64,000 bases of DNA from Blattamonas nauphoetae (GCA_033064195.1 JARBJD010000028.1:248001-312000), one strand, 5' to 3'; counted from the stretch's first letter, positions 45,043-57,075 are shown. Program-made: numbers and translations. Notes: a model not told the origin generated them from the sequence alone.

Positions 45043-46163
45043 CGTGGCCTGCAGGTCGCTGTGGATGACCTTCTCCACAACTCACACAAAATTCAGCATT
45101 TCTGGGTTGGAGGTTCAGAGGATTGAAAATGAGAGATCTTTGTCCGATCGAGCCATGATTTCTTATCCATAGACTCGTTCTCCCTTGGATTGATGTCATT
45201 GGACATAGACGGTACTATAACCGATAAGGACATTGCGAATGATTTTGTGATCACGCCAAAGATTCGGAAAGATTGGGATTCGGCACTTTCGTTCGCATTT
45301 TCTTTGGTCTTCTATTCCCTACAGATTCACTCAAGTGTGTCGGAAATTTCATCAGTGACATGCATGTTGTTCATTACTCCTTCAGCGCACTCATCAGAAA
45401 GACATCGACTGGATTAAGACGCGGAACACGCTGGTCTTCTTTCCGCTCTTTCTTTCAACACCGATTCTCAGACCCGAGATTTCGACGACTTCTTCTACAA
45501 CTACATCTACGTTGTGATCGCATCGGGGTTCAAGCATGTGTCTCTTTTGTTGAGCGATGTTCAGAGGAGCGACGGCAGCTCGCTTGACGCCAAAGCTGTT
45601 TGCGTGCTCGGGGGATCTGGACGAGATGCGGAAAGTGTTCAAGAACGAGCAGAAGATCACGGCCATCCACGACGTGTACGAACTGCGGTCGAAATGGGGT
45701 GATATTCTGAAGGTTTGTCTTCGCTTCTGGTTGAAGAGTCTGAGACCCTGACAACAGTGGATTCGCTGAAGCAGTTCCCCCGGATCGGCGACGTGGTGAA
45801 GTTCCACTTGGCAAGAAACATCGGCTTGATCAGCTGTGCGAAACCCGACCTTCATCTTGTTCGATACTGCGCGGAGCAGAACTGGTTTGTGTGGAGTTTT
45901 TGATCGGCTCAGTTCAGATCCGCATGTCCTGATTGATGCACTGGCCCGTTTGGTGGGGATGGCAGCAGGGACAGTGGACTTTGTGATGTGGGTGTGGCTG
46001 AGCCATTCTCGAGGGACAAAAGAGATGAAGTGCTGCAACTCGGAGTTCATGCTGCGGTAAATCTGTTCTTTCTCATTATTTTGTATCTTGCATCTCTCAC
46101 TTCATTGTGAATGTCTTTCTTTGCCGTTTTGAAGAGTTTTGCAGATCGGCCCTTCTCATTCTC
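45043..46163 (+). pseudogene. Decayed unknown gene
   Basis: Plus-strand pieces in three frames follow one another: KTRNTLVFFPLFLSTPI (~45420), DFDDFFYNYIYVVIASGFKH (~45480), KLFACSGDLDEMRKVFKNEQ (~45595), SLKQFPRIGDVVKFHLARN (~45765) and DPHVLIDALARLVGMAAGTV (~45920). They read like one protein with at least three frame changes. I do not recognise the family. Confidence 0.35.
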
Positions 46164-46415
46164 ATTAGACCCAACCCGAGTTTTATGGGTAATCTCGAGA
46201 AAAATGAAACAATTGAGTAAGACTGTGGACACTCGAGTTATTCATGGTTAACTCGAGATAACTCTTGAAAACCGAGTTGCACACGTTCACAACCGAATTG
46301 ACACATTTCACTCGAGTTCCTTCCCATAACTGTTTTTTGAGAAAAAAAGAACATCTGAAAAAGTTGATATTATCACTTCTTTTCAACTGATTTCTGATCA
46401 TATTAGGTGAAAAAG

Positions 46416-47712
46416 ATGGATAGTCAAGATTTGAGGGACGAAAATGTGACACCGTCACCACAACATTCACAGATCATTCTCAAACCTGGAACTCCACAAA
46501 CACCATTCCAGTGTGAGCTTTTATTTTGATATTTTGTTCTTTCTCTTTTGAAGATTACGACCCTCTGCTGGAAGTTTCATTGGATTCCCGTCCCCAAGTT
46601 TCACCATCAATTCTCCCTTCTCATCACAAAACTCGTTGACAGATTCGAGATCACTTTTTTCAACACCTCAATCTTCACAATCGTCACGATCATCTGTTGA
46701 TATTCGGTCAGCTTCGCCCACTATCAGGCCTCAAAAGCGAGAATCTTCAACTTCCATTGCGTCTCTTGGAGAACTCAAAAACAAACAAAGACAAGTCTTT
46801 CTGTCAGCAAAACCAATTGTGCCAATTCCAGAAAGTGGAGGAATCATTTGGTCGAAGTATGACGATGCAAACTTGTGGAAACAACTCAGATTGGAGAAAG
46901 ACACTCTTCTTCATCTCTCCGCTCTCATCCAATCGAATTGTCCAGAATACAATCATCCAGGACCAAAGGGGAAACTCACTCTCAAAGATGAATTAGTCGT
47001 TTATCTTGAATGGTTGAGCTCAACAGTTAAAATCAATCGACTGGCATCGGCATTGGGAATCAGTCCAAATCTCGCATCTAAAGCAATTCTACACATTCGC
47101 CCTCTCCTGTTCACTGTCCTTCAGGAACGATATTCTGTCCCGCCTCGCCCAACTCCAAATTTTCAAGCCAATTTCCCTTTCACCGCGCTTTATATTGATG
47201 CAACAACAATTGTTGTCCCCAGACCATTGACGGATTTTGAAGATAAGAAAGTACTTTGGGAAGGTCATCATTATTGTTATGCGATGAAGGCTCAAGTGTG
47301 TGTTGAAGCCAAACCACCCTACAAAGCGCTCTTCGTTTCTGATTGTGTTGCTGGCTCAATCCACGATGTTGCTCTACTCCAAAAGACTCTCCAACCGATC
47401 GAACAATATCTGAACAAGACAGACCAGGAGAAAGAGCTCTATCCACAAGACAACGACCCAAAATGGGGAATTCAAGGCGACATGGGATATCTCGGAGATT
47501 TTCCAACTCTTCGATTCAATCGTCCGAACAGAAGAAAAAAAGAAAGAACAAACGAAGAAGAACAGAATGAACTCAATGTGAGAATTGTGTCTGACAGAGT
47601 TCAAGTGGAGAGATTCTTCGGAAGACTCAAATGGCTGTGGCTTCGAATGGGAGGGAAATACACTGCTGGCGTCAAACATATCACGCAAGACTTCAAAAAT
47701 GCGTGCTGGTAA
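46416..47712 (+). CDS. PIF/Harbinger (DDE_Tnp_4) transposase
   Basis: Two exons, 46416-46510 and 46554-47712, separated by a 43-nt GTGTGA...GAAG intron that keeps the frame; 417 residues. The N-terminal ~70 residues are Ser/Thr/Pro-rich. A helix-turn-helix-like part follows (LASALGISPNLASKAI). Catalytic motifs of the family are ALYIDATTIVV (first Asp), VSDCVAGSIHDVALLQ (second Asp, with the GSxHD signature), GDMGYLGD, and VQVERFFGRLKW (Glu). All are present, so the enzyme may be active. The start is the first ATG that splices in frame. No second (Myb-like) Harbinger gene was found. Confidence 0.85.
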
Positions 47713-48699
47713 ACCAATATTCACCTCGAAAAAGGACACAATTACCGACTTCCAGACGATTTTCATGAGAGGGCTCTTTCGGCCTCTTCAAGAAAAGAAT
47801 CACGAATTCCACGGAGAAAACAACTCTATCGAAAACATCAAGCCGAGATTGAGGACTTTGAGAATGATTATGATCCAAGAACAACAGGATTCGATGGAGT
47901 CTTTGATATTTCAGATTCTGACTAAAATATTCATCACAATTCACAACACACACTTACTTTTTCTCAATTTTGTTGAAAAATGTTCTCAAAACGACGTTGA
48001 AGAGTCTTAAACTGTCATAAATGATAAAAACTCCCACATTCTTGTTTTTCATGTTTTTTTAGAAATATTTGATTTGTTTTCTGTGTCTAATTCTTTAGAC
48101 AACGTCTTGCTGTTAGGCCCACATTCTGGGCATCCTCATTCTGTTTCCTGGCGACTGACATTCACTTCGACACTTGGGGAGGACCATATTAGCGCGAGCC
48201 CATGAAATCCTACCCGACCCAAGTTCCATGAATGATGTCTGCGGACAGCGAGAGGGGAACCAATATCCAAGCAAGAGCGACTTACATCGAGATGACACAG
48301 AACCTACTTGAGGTAAGTTCAATTCAAATACGTAGGGGCGTCGCCGACGGTTATAGTGAGAATTTTGGAAAAATTTCGATATAAGGGTCGGATCGACTTC
48401 GAATTTTTTAAAAGAGTTTTTCTTCAATAATTTGTTTCTTTTCGTACTAATGACTAGGGATGGGCAGCGGTCGGTCCGACTGCTCGTCGACCGACCGACT
48501 GCTTTTTTTGCGATCGTGCCCTTTTCCTCCAAAATCGATGATCTTGTCGCTGAGATAGTTTTTTCACACTTTTCTTCAATTTCCTTTGTTTCTAAGTGAA
48601 TTGTTGTGAAATGGTGATGATCATGTTATTGAAAGATACTGGACTGAAACAGAACAAACACATATGAAAGAGAGTGGAGTGAACTGTGAAACTATCCGC

Positions 48700-50735
48700 A
48701 TTATCTCACTCTTTTCTTCTCGTTCGTCCTTCTCTTTCTCTTCTTCCCTCTCCCCTCTTCGCAGTTCCACTGTGGCGAACGCATTCTCCCTCCCAGACTG
48801 CTCTCCGCTGTCTGTGTCTGAGTCATCGATCTCCCCATCCACTCCCTCCATCCGCTCTGCACTCTCCCTCCCTTCACTCCTTCCCCGTCCTCTTTCTTCT
48901 CATCGATCTTCTTCCTTCTCACTCGCAGCTTCAATTGCCCAAACAGACTCACATTCGACTTCTTCTTCAGTTGTGGGGACGGTAGCGCAAAGGCAAACAG
49001 AATATCATTCGTCTTCCGCAGCATCTTCTTCAGCGCCCGCTGCGTCGAGATCTTCGCTGACAGTGCTCCGATCTCAAAGAAGCCCTTCATCTTCTCCTCC
49101 ACCCTGTCCTTCTTCACCGACACAGACGGCAGCGGCAGTCCCATCACTCCAGACACAATGTTCAGGCAGCGTCTCTCCCACAGAATGTCCACGCACAACG
49201 CCCCTTTCAGCTCGAACCGCCCGTCGGCTTGCATTCCGTCGTTCACTGCGCAGAACGTGGGTGTGAAGGAGTGTGGTGAGATGGAGCGGCTGCTGGTGAG
49301 GGAGGGAGAGACCGGCTTCGACTACGATAACTCCGAGTGGATCGACCTGAAGACGACGAAGGATGGTGAACACAGTTTGGGCGTGCTGCCGAGCCGTTGT
49401 AGATGCAGCGAGAGAGAAGTGCCCTTTCGTTGTTGACTGCACATCAAACACGCCTGCTGCCAAAACACATCCCTTCGTCGCTTTCGCTTCGTGTCCAATT
49501 TTGAACTGCGAAAACATGATTGACATCCCATCTCCTCTCTTTTCCTCCTTCTTCTCTCCATTTTTCTCGTTGTCTTCTCCACTATCTCCCGCTGTGCATT
49601 GCGTCAGTTTCGTTATGCAGGTTCGTTCACATTCTGTCATTTCGCTCTTCCCGCAATCCAACACGCATCCTTCGCTTTTCTGATAACACTGATCCACACA
49701 CCGCTCAGTGTTGTGCATGGAGAACGACGGGCGAGTGTTCGGAGAGTTTGGGAGAGGTGCCTGTTGGGATGAGCAGAGTTCGACGCAGTTGAGAAGCGAT
49801 GAGCGGCAATTCTGTTGGCAGGAGGACAGCTATGAGAGGATGGAGCGAGCGACGCACAATTCTCCTCGTTGAAGACAGTCTGTGATGCAATCAGTTCCAT
49901 TTTCGTCGAAAACTGACAGACATGAATCGAATGCTGCGACACATGGCGCGAGTGAGGGTGTATCGAGTGTTTACAGTGAAGATGCAAAGAATGATGGTTT
50001 GCAAAGCGAGAAACACGAGCGACGAGTGTCGATGAGAGTTTAAAGAGAGCACAGGTCGTCTGGTTGGATTTGGTGTAGTCCGTGTTCGAAGTTAGTTTGG
50101 CAGAGCAGTTCGCATTGGGTGATGTTCTGGTTGGTCAGAAAAAAATGGAGAAAATGAAAAAGGGGAGAAAAGAGGCGAATATGGTTGAAATATGAAGAAA
50201 AAATGGAATAGAAAGGGAGAGGAGTGTGTCAGACCTCGTTTGAGAGAATGGGACAGCGTAGGACACATTCCATCTTCTCGTCGAAGCATTAAACATCGCA
50301 AATGGCTCTTTCTTCGTCTTTCTCTTTCTAAGTTTTGGTTTGTTCCAGTTCGGGTTCATTTTCAGTTTTTGGCTCGTCTTCTGTCTTCATTTGGGCATCC
50401 GGTTTTTGGTCACATTGGTTCGAGCAGAGACGGTATTGTGAGGAACAGATCCCATCGCACAGGGAAGAACTGATCGACGGGGATGATTTGAGGGAAGAGG
50501 AGAGCTGGATGAAGATAATATTTGGATCACAGATGGCGGAGGCAGAGTCGGAGGAATGGCAGAAAATAATGAAGAAAAATTGTGAACAAACCTCGTGAGC
50601 TCCCTGAATGCAACTGTGGATGCAGGGACGCTGCTTTTGGAAGCAGGACAGAAGACACATCCGATCTCCCTTGCACTTCATTTCGCACTTCTCTTGTTCA
50701 TCCATACACACCCCCACATACACGCTTTTTTCCAT
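48700..50735 (-). pseudogene. Decayed cysteine-rich (probably secreted or surface) gene
   Basis: Minus-strand exons show a C-x6-C-x3-C pattern: CMDEQEKCEMKCKGDRMCLL and CFQKQRPCIHSC (50735-50590), then, after an intron with a GTTTGT donor, LCDGICSSQYRLCSNQCDQK (~50470-50400), NITQCELLCQTNFEHG (~50120), DCLQRGELCVARS and SSCQQNCRSSLLNCVELC (~49880-49780), CVDQCYQKSEGCVLDC and CERTCITKLTQC (~49700-49600). In-frame stops (TAG and TAA) occur at several points, for example near 50324, 50296 and 49834, so the copy is dead. The spacing of Cys pairs suggests disulphide-bonded hairpins. The family is not known to me. It lies entirely within the hAT-like element. Confidence 0.45.
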
Positions 50736-51642
50736 TGGATGAGACGAGGCCGACGAAAGAGTGGACTTGGTTGGGATTCGAGTGGTCAGAAAGAGGGGAG
50801 TGGTGGGGAGGACGGGTTGAATGTGACGCTGTCGGGATGCGCCCTTTGCACTCCGATGCGCATGGAACTATACTTCCCTTCCTGGAAATGTGGCGCGGTT
50901 GCAATCCATCGACGAACAATCTTTTATTCTCGTCGGGGATGTTGGACGAAAGTCCAAGGCACAGGATCTCACATGGAGCGTGTGATCATGACCACCTTCT
51001 GATTCTCACATGCTTGGAAGCCTTGTCGGATTCGTGTCCAGTGAGTGCTGCAACAAATCACATATCAGAAAAGAGGAAAAGGCATGAATCGAGAAAAGGG
51101 TGTCATGTATTGTAAGGAGATGGAAAGGAACGCAAAGGAAGGCGGAGTATTAATGAAGGTGAGAACAGACTCATGTGGGAGAGGCACTTCAAGTGTGAGA
51201 TAGTCGATGGAGGGACATTTGTCTTCATCTGTGGAAATGTGGTTCAAGAATCCTGAAGAGAGAAATAATGTAGAAAAATCAAGAAAAAATACTCAGGAGA
51301 AGATTAAGGAAGGATCGTTGATACTGGTGGTTATCATGTCTTGATCCAAGTCGGCTGTGGGACAGCTGGGTTCAAGAGTGAGATCCTGCAAGAGAATGAT
51401 TGATATGTATTGAAAAGAAATAAAACACTATTTAACAATTATCTAAATCTATGGAAAGGTGTTCGAGTAAAAAGAAGGAGTCGGAGTCGGTCGGTCAGGC
51501 CGACTTTTTGTCCGATGTTGGGGAAAGACAGACCGACTCAGGGACTCTTGAACCACGACCCCAGAAACAGTAATTTCGTGAAAAATGTGATGAACTAATT
51601 ATAGAGATGTTGTGAATCAAAAATGAGAAAAAGGCAACAATA

Positions 51643-51716
51643 AAGTGTCCCGGGCGGGATTCGATCCTGGGTCCGGGGAACAAAAAGCTGCGGTGCTACC
51701 GCTCGACTAAAGGGCA
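51643..51716 (-). tRNA. tRNA-like sequence in the hAT-like element (probable pseudo-tRNA)
   Basis: On the minus strand AGTGCCC pairs with GGGACACT through one bulged base, and GAGCGGTAGCAC resembles a D arm. GGATCGAATCC is a good B box. The anticodon stem does not pair, so the anticodon (a TTTTT stretch) cannot be assigned with confidence. A degenerate tRNA or tRNA-derived segment is the best reading. Confidence 0.45.
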
Positions 51717-52022
51717 CTTCAAAAAAGTCGCCGACTGTTTTGTTTTTAGGGACTGGACTCGATGTTTTCAGACCGACCACCGCCCATGCCTACTAATGAC
51801 AAGTTATAAATGAGGAAACACGATGAAATGAATCAATTCGACGAAAGTTTGTCAAGATCAACCTGAAAAAAATGTTATGGGGTGAGAACTCGAGTGAAGT
51901 GTGGTTTATTCGGTTTTTCTGCTGTTTATTCGGTTTTCACAAGGTATCTCGAGTTAAGTTGCGTTAACCGAATTGCCCTTCGTGATCACGAGTTTTCCCA
52001 TTATACACGGGTTGGGTCTATT

Positions 52023-52168
52023 CTTCTTTCGAATCATGTCCGATGACGAGGACAACTTCAAAAATCATTTCCACTCCGACAGAACATCAAAAAAACGACA
52101 AATAATCATTCTCGGCTGACGTAAACAAGAGAAAACAAAGAGAAATCGAAACGAAGACTGAAACACAA
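52023..52168. other. 3' flank of the pseudokinase gene
   Basis: Short AT-rich spacer; nothing else seen. Confidence 0.4.
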
Positions 52169-53960
52169 CTACTCCTGCCACGGTGCCCGAATCCTCGAAA
52201 CAGGACCAGCCAACCCCGGCTCATACTGCGGAGAGGAATGCTGAATCGTTTTCTGTCTCGACGGCGATACAACAAACGGAAACGATTGTCCGGCACTGGA
52301 CTCTTTCGGAGTTGTGGGCGAGCGGAGAAGATGCGTCCGCTGAGGTGTGGAATGGAAATCCGCTTTTGGGGTCGGTTCATTCCCCCTTCCGCGATTCTTG
52401 TCGATGTCTGATCTGTCTTCTCTCCATCCTCTTTCTTTGGACATGTTGGACGGATCTTCCTTCCGTCCTTTGCCAACTTGCGATTTTGCTTGAGTGTATG
52501 GGCTAGACTGGTGGATATGTCGGCTTTTTGGAGAATGTGTCGACCGGAGTCTGTGTTGTGGAGTATCCTCTGTGGGAGATGGATTGGAGTGAAATTGGGG
52601 AGAACGTGGTTGAGTGGATGAAGAATGGAGGAAGGATGGTGTTTCTTCGATGTGGTTTTGATGGTTCTGACTTCTGACTGGTGTTTGTCGAGATATTGCT
52701 TGTCTTTCGTCAGATTTGTTCGTTTTTCTTGTCACCAGTGTTGGTGAGGATTTGTGTGAGAGAGATGACTCGTAGGAACCATCGACAAGGCTTCTTCCAG
52801 TCGTGATTGTGACGGTCTTCTCTTCGATGTATTTTGAAGTTCGTTTGACAGTTCGAGTCCGTTTTCGTGTTCGGGAAATGTTGGAATTTTCGGAGGATTG
52901 TGTCAGAACAGATTGGTTCGTCAATTCCGACGTGTTGAGTTTGGACTCTTCCCAAGGCCGTAAATCATCAACGGGAAGATGTGAAGTCTCGTCTGGATAT
53001 TCAACGAGATCCAGTTCTGGTGAAAAATGTTGTGGGTAGGTTGAATATTTGGCAGGTGAAGTTTTGGAACGGGGGAGTGGTGATGGTGTTTGAGTGTAAT
53101 CGTCAGAGGAAGCGACATGAGGAGAACTTTTCAGTGATGGGGTCTTCATGATGTGATAGAGGGTTTGCGGAGATATGGGAGAAGGTTTTTGGGGAAGAAC
53201 GAATGTGAAGAGTGGAAGATTTAGTGCCTCTGAAGCGGACGGACGCTGACTTGGCGAGAAGCAGAGAAGGGCCCGAAGCGTCTGGATGAGAGGGAACCAC
53301 ATATTTGGAGGGATTCCACCAAGATATAGTGGGAGAAGGAGAGGGTTGAGGGTGTTGAGATCAGCCCGAAGGATTGTCTGTGAAAACGGTTCGTCAGCAG
53401 GTTCGTAGAACACAAATTGGCTGTATGTTGAATCGGAGATGCTTGGGATTTCACCAAATCTCGGATTTCCGAAACGGTGGAAGAGAGAATTTAGAAGTGT
53501 TTGGACGTCATGTCCTTCGAGTGGATCATACCCCAAGGCGAGCTCAAACAATAAGCAACCAACTGCCCAGATGTCATACTTGGTTGGATCGAGGGAATAC
53601 TGTGGATTTGAGATCATTGAAAAAAGTTGCTCCGGAGGAGAATAAGAATGTGTTTGGGAGGTTGTGAGATGGAGTCGAAGAGAATTGCTTGATGATACGT
53701 AAATGTTTTCAGTATGTAAATGGAGAAACGGTTGATTCTTGGAATGTAGTGAGGTTAAGAGAGAGAGAAGCGATTTGAAAACTGGAATGAGCGTTTCGAG
53801 CGGAATACGGCCTGAAACGAGAAAAGAAGAAATGAAGACTCAAAAAAATACTAACCATTGAGATCCTCGTTAATCTGAAACAAAGACCTCGGACGCATCG
53901 ATGATGAGAAGGATGTTGTGGGCCAATTCTGATCATTCCCCATAGACGATAAAACGTCAT
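52169..53960 (-). CDS. Protein kinase-like protein, probable pseudokinase
   Basis: The main exon runs 53811 to 52169 (~547 codons). A 44-nt GT-AG intron (53855-53812) joins it in frame to an upstream exon encoding SSMRPRSLFQINEDLNG; the 5' end beyond ~53960 is unresolved. The C-terminal kinase lobe is clear: SPPEQL for APE, KYDIWAVGCLLFELALGYDP, and a late helix LLCFSPSQRPSASEAL. The catalytic loop reads HLHTENIYV instead of HRDxKxxN, and no DFG follows (LRLHLTTSQTHS), so catalysis is unlikely. The last ~300 residues are a Ser/Thr/Lys/Arg-rich disordered tail. A scaffold or regulatory role is an inference from these losses. Confidence 0.65.
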
Positions 53961-54400
53961 CAGAAACACATCACCATTCCAGAGTACATGCTTGTTTGAG
54001 CTGATTCTCCGGAAGATGACACGTACTGCTGACCATTTCACCCGCAGTCGGTGTATTATGATCCACATCGGACTTGATAAAGTTCATGTTTTTCTGAAAG
54101 CAATTTCGAAATTTTCCATCCACGGAAAGTCAGAAAGATCTGAAAAGCACACTCGTAACTTGATTGATGTCTGAAGATCCTTTATACCCGATTATGACTT
54201 GCTGTTGTTCCAACAACGAGAAGAAATCCATTCGAACGAAATGGAATCCAAAAGGGATTAAACCAATGGTTTTACGCAAAAACATTTTTCCATCATCGAA
54301 CTGAGATGGAAAATGGAAATATTGTTTGGCGAACGATCTCTCGGTCGTTCAGAAGCCAACGAAACTACCCACAATCGAGAAGTTGGAATTCGCGGACAAA
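53961..54400. other. Upstream region of the pseudokinase
   Basis: May contain 5' exons of the pseudokinase (a kinase N-lobe was not identified). Nothing else is visible. Confidence 0.3.
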
Positions 54401-55260
54401 GAGAGACTGTATGAACTTGAACCATGCAATGGTTTCTTTATATGATGATGATAAAAAAAGAACGAGTTTGATTGGAGTTTGACCTCCATGAAATAACACT
54501 GAACCGACATCGTCTGAATATGCTTCTTTCGTCTTCTTCGCCGCTTTTTATTCCCTATCCTCAATTCATTGCCTTCTTTTCTTTTTTCTCAGTTGATATA
54601 TGACGATGGACATTAGACGAAGTAAAACTTGATGAGAACAAGATCAGTTTTGAAACCGATTGAACAGCTTGAAGCGAAGAGTTGCTGAGGCGACAGAAGA
54701 GAATCATTCAAGCGTATGTCCAATATACATCATCGTGTTCAATGATTACCTTTCATTCTTCTTTTGATTGGAGTTTAACCTCCATGAAACGAAATTGAAC
54801 CGACATCGTCTGAATGTGCTTCTTTCTTCTTCGCACCTGTTTTATTCCCTATCCTCCAATCATTGCCTTCTTTTCTATTTCCTCAGTTGATATATGACGA
54901 TAGACATTCTGCGTAAATGCTCTTTTGGAGACAAGGCGAAGGCGAACAAATAAAGTCGATCCATGACTGAATGTTGAGCTGCCTGGACCTACGCCAGAAA
55001 AGCTGAACAAGAAGAGAACACTCAAGCGTGTGTTTAATATCCATCATCATGTTCAATGATTATCTAATTGGTTCCATCGTTTGAAGGAGTTTGATCTCCA
55101 TGAAAAAACATTTTCCGTTGTCGTTCTGAATTCACCTTTCTTCTTTCTTTGTTTCTCCTTCTGTTCTGCCATCTTCATCTCTTCGACTCATCTCTCTCTT
55201 CCTCCTCAGACCATCTCACAAGCCAATAAACTTTATCTGATGTCATCTTCCATCCAAAGC
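54400..55260. repeat. Three diverged ~300-bp tandem units
   Basis: A segment with GAGTTTGACCTCCATGAAA and, ~35 bases later, CGACATCGTCTGAAT recurs at 54475, 54770 and, more diverged, 55085. Each is followed by a pyrimidine-rich stretch, and the first two by TCAGTTGATATATGACGAT. Units are ~295-315 bp. It could be a non-coding tandem duplication; no gene is evident. Confidence 0.6.
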
Positions 55261-56008
55261 CACTTCATTACTCCCTCACATCCAGATGAATCCCCCATCT
55301 CTCCCTTTTCTCAATCACTACACTGTTTTGGGTTAAATTTTCTTCGTTTGAGTCAATAAAGTTCAAAACACGTAAAATTCGATAGAATAATGGAGAATAG
55401 AGCAAAATCGTGATGTGGGTGTATTTTAAGGGTATTAAGAAGACATCATGACTAACAACCCGAAGATGATGGATAAAAAGACAATCTAGAAAGAATAGAG
55501 TAGATATGAGAGTGAATGAGGTATAATTGAGAGAGAAGAACGACAGCAAAAAATGGAAATCAGCAAGATAGGTAGCGTATCGGTTGTGTCTTTCATAAAA
55601 ATCAGACAAATGCCTCGAATATCTCATCAGGAAATCAATCAAATGACAAATGCAACTATCCATTTGAAGCATACCGAGAGAGAATTGACTGGTTTTCTAA
55701 GTTTCAAAGAAATAACGGAATGTGGACCAAGACGATGTCTATGGAGTAAGACATCTTTGAAAGAACAAAAGTCAAAGGGAGTGTGACAGGAAATGATTGA
55801 ACTGGTGGAGAAGAGTTCGTGAGTCCATGAGCCTTGTTTCGATCCTAACCATTATTTTGGTTTATTCAATCAAGTACAGCAATCTCCCGAATCGTCGTCT
55901 TCTTGACCATTGTTGATTCATGGAATTCGAAGTGACCTTATTTTCGAAGGATCTGAGACAATTTAATCACGAATAATAATCCTTGGGCTTGATCTAAAAA
56001 ACAGTTCA
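55261..56008. other. Spacer before the NAP/SET gene
   Basis: Unsupported short frames only (55268-55672 minus, 55553-55786 plus). It should contain the NAP/SET promoter, but no motif is recognisable. Confidence 0.4.
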
Positions 56009-56932
56009 ATGAGCACTGAAATCAAGAACAAACATTCCGTTCCATCTTCATCTCTCCCTGTTGTTGACAGTCTGTCTTTTTTAACGCTTCTTTCAACCTC
56101 CATCCATCAGGGTCCATTCTGAAGGAATACGCTGCTTTCCAGGAACGTGTTAAAGCTGCTCAGATGAAAAAGGAAGAAGAAATGATCCAGTTCGAGCGTA
56201 AGGTCTTTCCAGTCCAACAACCACTCCTCAAACAACGAGCCGCCATCACGTCGGAGATCCCTGGTTTTTGGAATGCTGTCATTCAGGGGAATGATGATGC
56301 ACGAGAATATGCAAAAGACGATGATACTACTGACGTCCTTGACACTCTGCTGGATATCTCAATTGATATCCCATCCACAGAGCCACCTCGTTTCAAAATC
56401 ACCTTCGTCTGCCTTCCTTTGTTACTAGACTTCATCATTCTCCACCATTACTTCTCATAACATAGACTTTCGGACCAAATGATTACTTCACCGATACAAC
56501 CCTTTCATTGGACTTTATGGATGAACCTTTCAACCCAACACTCATCAACCGCAGTACCATCCATTGGAAAGAAGGGAAGGTATCAAGCTTCTTTTTGAAT
56601 GGTAATCCGATCTCTGTCGTTCAGAATATCCTCGAAAACCTCGCCAAGTTCAACAAATCTAACGAAGCAGATGATCCAGAGCTTCTCCCATTCCACACCA
56701 TTTTTGAGGTTTGCCTCTCTTTTCTTCATTCCGAGCAGCTTTGGGGTGAAGAATCGGCTGATGTAGTCGGCCTTGTCGATGTCCTTAAGCAGATTGCGAT
56801 CAATCCCCTCATCGATTATGAGAGTTTCGTATGGCTTGGTTTTGATTTATCTTCCAGTTTGATGATTCTGACTCGAGTGACATGGATGAGGAGAGTTCAT
56901 CTGAGGATAGTAGCGACAGCAGCGACGAATAA
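56009..56932 (+). CDS. NAP/SET-family histone chaperone
   Basis: Five exons join in frame: 56009-56069, 56111-56406, 56466-56708, 56739-56828 and 56858-56932, 254 residues. The introns are 41, 59, 30 and 29 nt, all GT-AG. A long N-terminal helix (KEYAAFQERVKAAQMKKEEE) is the dimerisation helix of this family, followed by the conserved EIPGFWNAVI, then FKITF joined to FGPNDYF, and STIHWKEGK. The acidic tail DSDSSDMDEESSSEDSSDSS ends the protein. NAP1 and SET bind H2A-H2B or H3-H4 and assist nucleosome assembly in nucleus and cytosol. The length fits SET-like members. The start is the first ATG that splices in frame. Confidence 0.85.
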
Positions 56933-57075
56933 CTTCGAAGGACAGAGGCAATGATCAATCAATATCTGATCACATTTCACACGATATATTCCATTATATA
57001 TACCTCATTTTTCCATATTCTTTCTCCATCACACTCCTCCGTTCAAATCCTGCCCATATTGAATTCAATTCACGC

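Larger units (their letters stand above)
48455..51792. mobile_element. hAT-like element, non-autonomous, with cysteine-rich cargo
   Basis: The ends are TAGGGATGGGCAGCGGTCGG and, inverted, TAGGCATGGGCGGTGGTCGG; TAGGG(A/G)TGGGC ends are typical of hAT elements. CTAATGAC flanks both sides exactly (48447-48454 and 51793-51800), the 8-bp duplication expected for hAT. It was inserted into the right part of the Harbinger element. No hAT transposase is present in 3.3 kb. Instead there is a decayed, multi-exon cysteine-rich gene on the minus strand and a tRNA-like sequence near the right end. Confidence 0.8.
46167..52019 (+). mobile_element. PIF/Harbinger element, split by a nested hAT-like element
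   Basis: The ends are AGACCCAACCCGAGTTTTAT and, inverted, AGACCCAACCCGTGTATAAT, with ACTCGAG-type subterminal motifs on both sides. ATT flanks both ends (46164-46166 and 52020-52022); a TA target is also possible because the ends are palindromic there. It holds a Harbinger-type transposase gene near the left end. Subtracting the hAT-like insertion leaves about 2.5 kb, a normal size for this superfamily. Confidence 0.75.

Noticed and set aside
48195-48235. Third copy of the pogo-like terminus
   Set aside because: Only ~15 bases around TTCCATGAAT agree, too few to separate from chance.
46167-52019. Harbinger element with a canonical TTA/TAA duplication
   Set aside because: The flanks read ATT|A...T|ATT, so TTA is not duplicated exactly; only ATT or TA fits.
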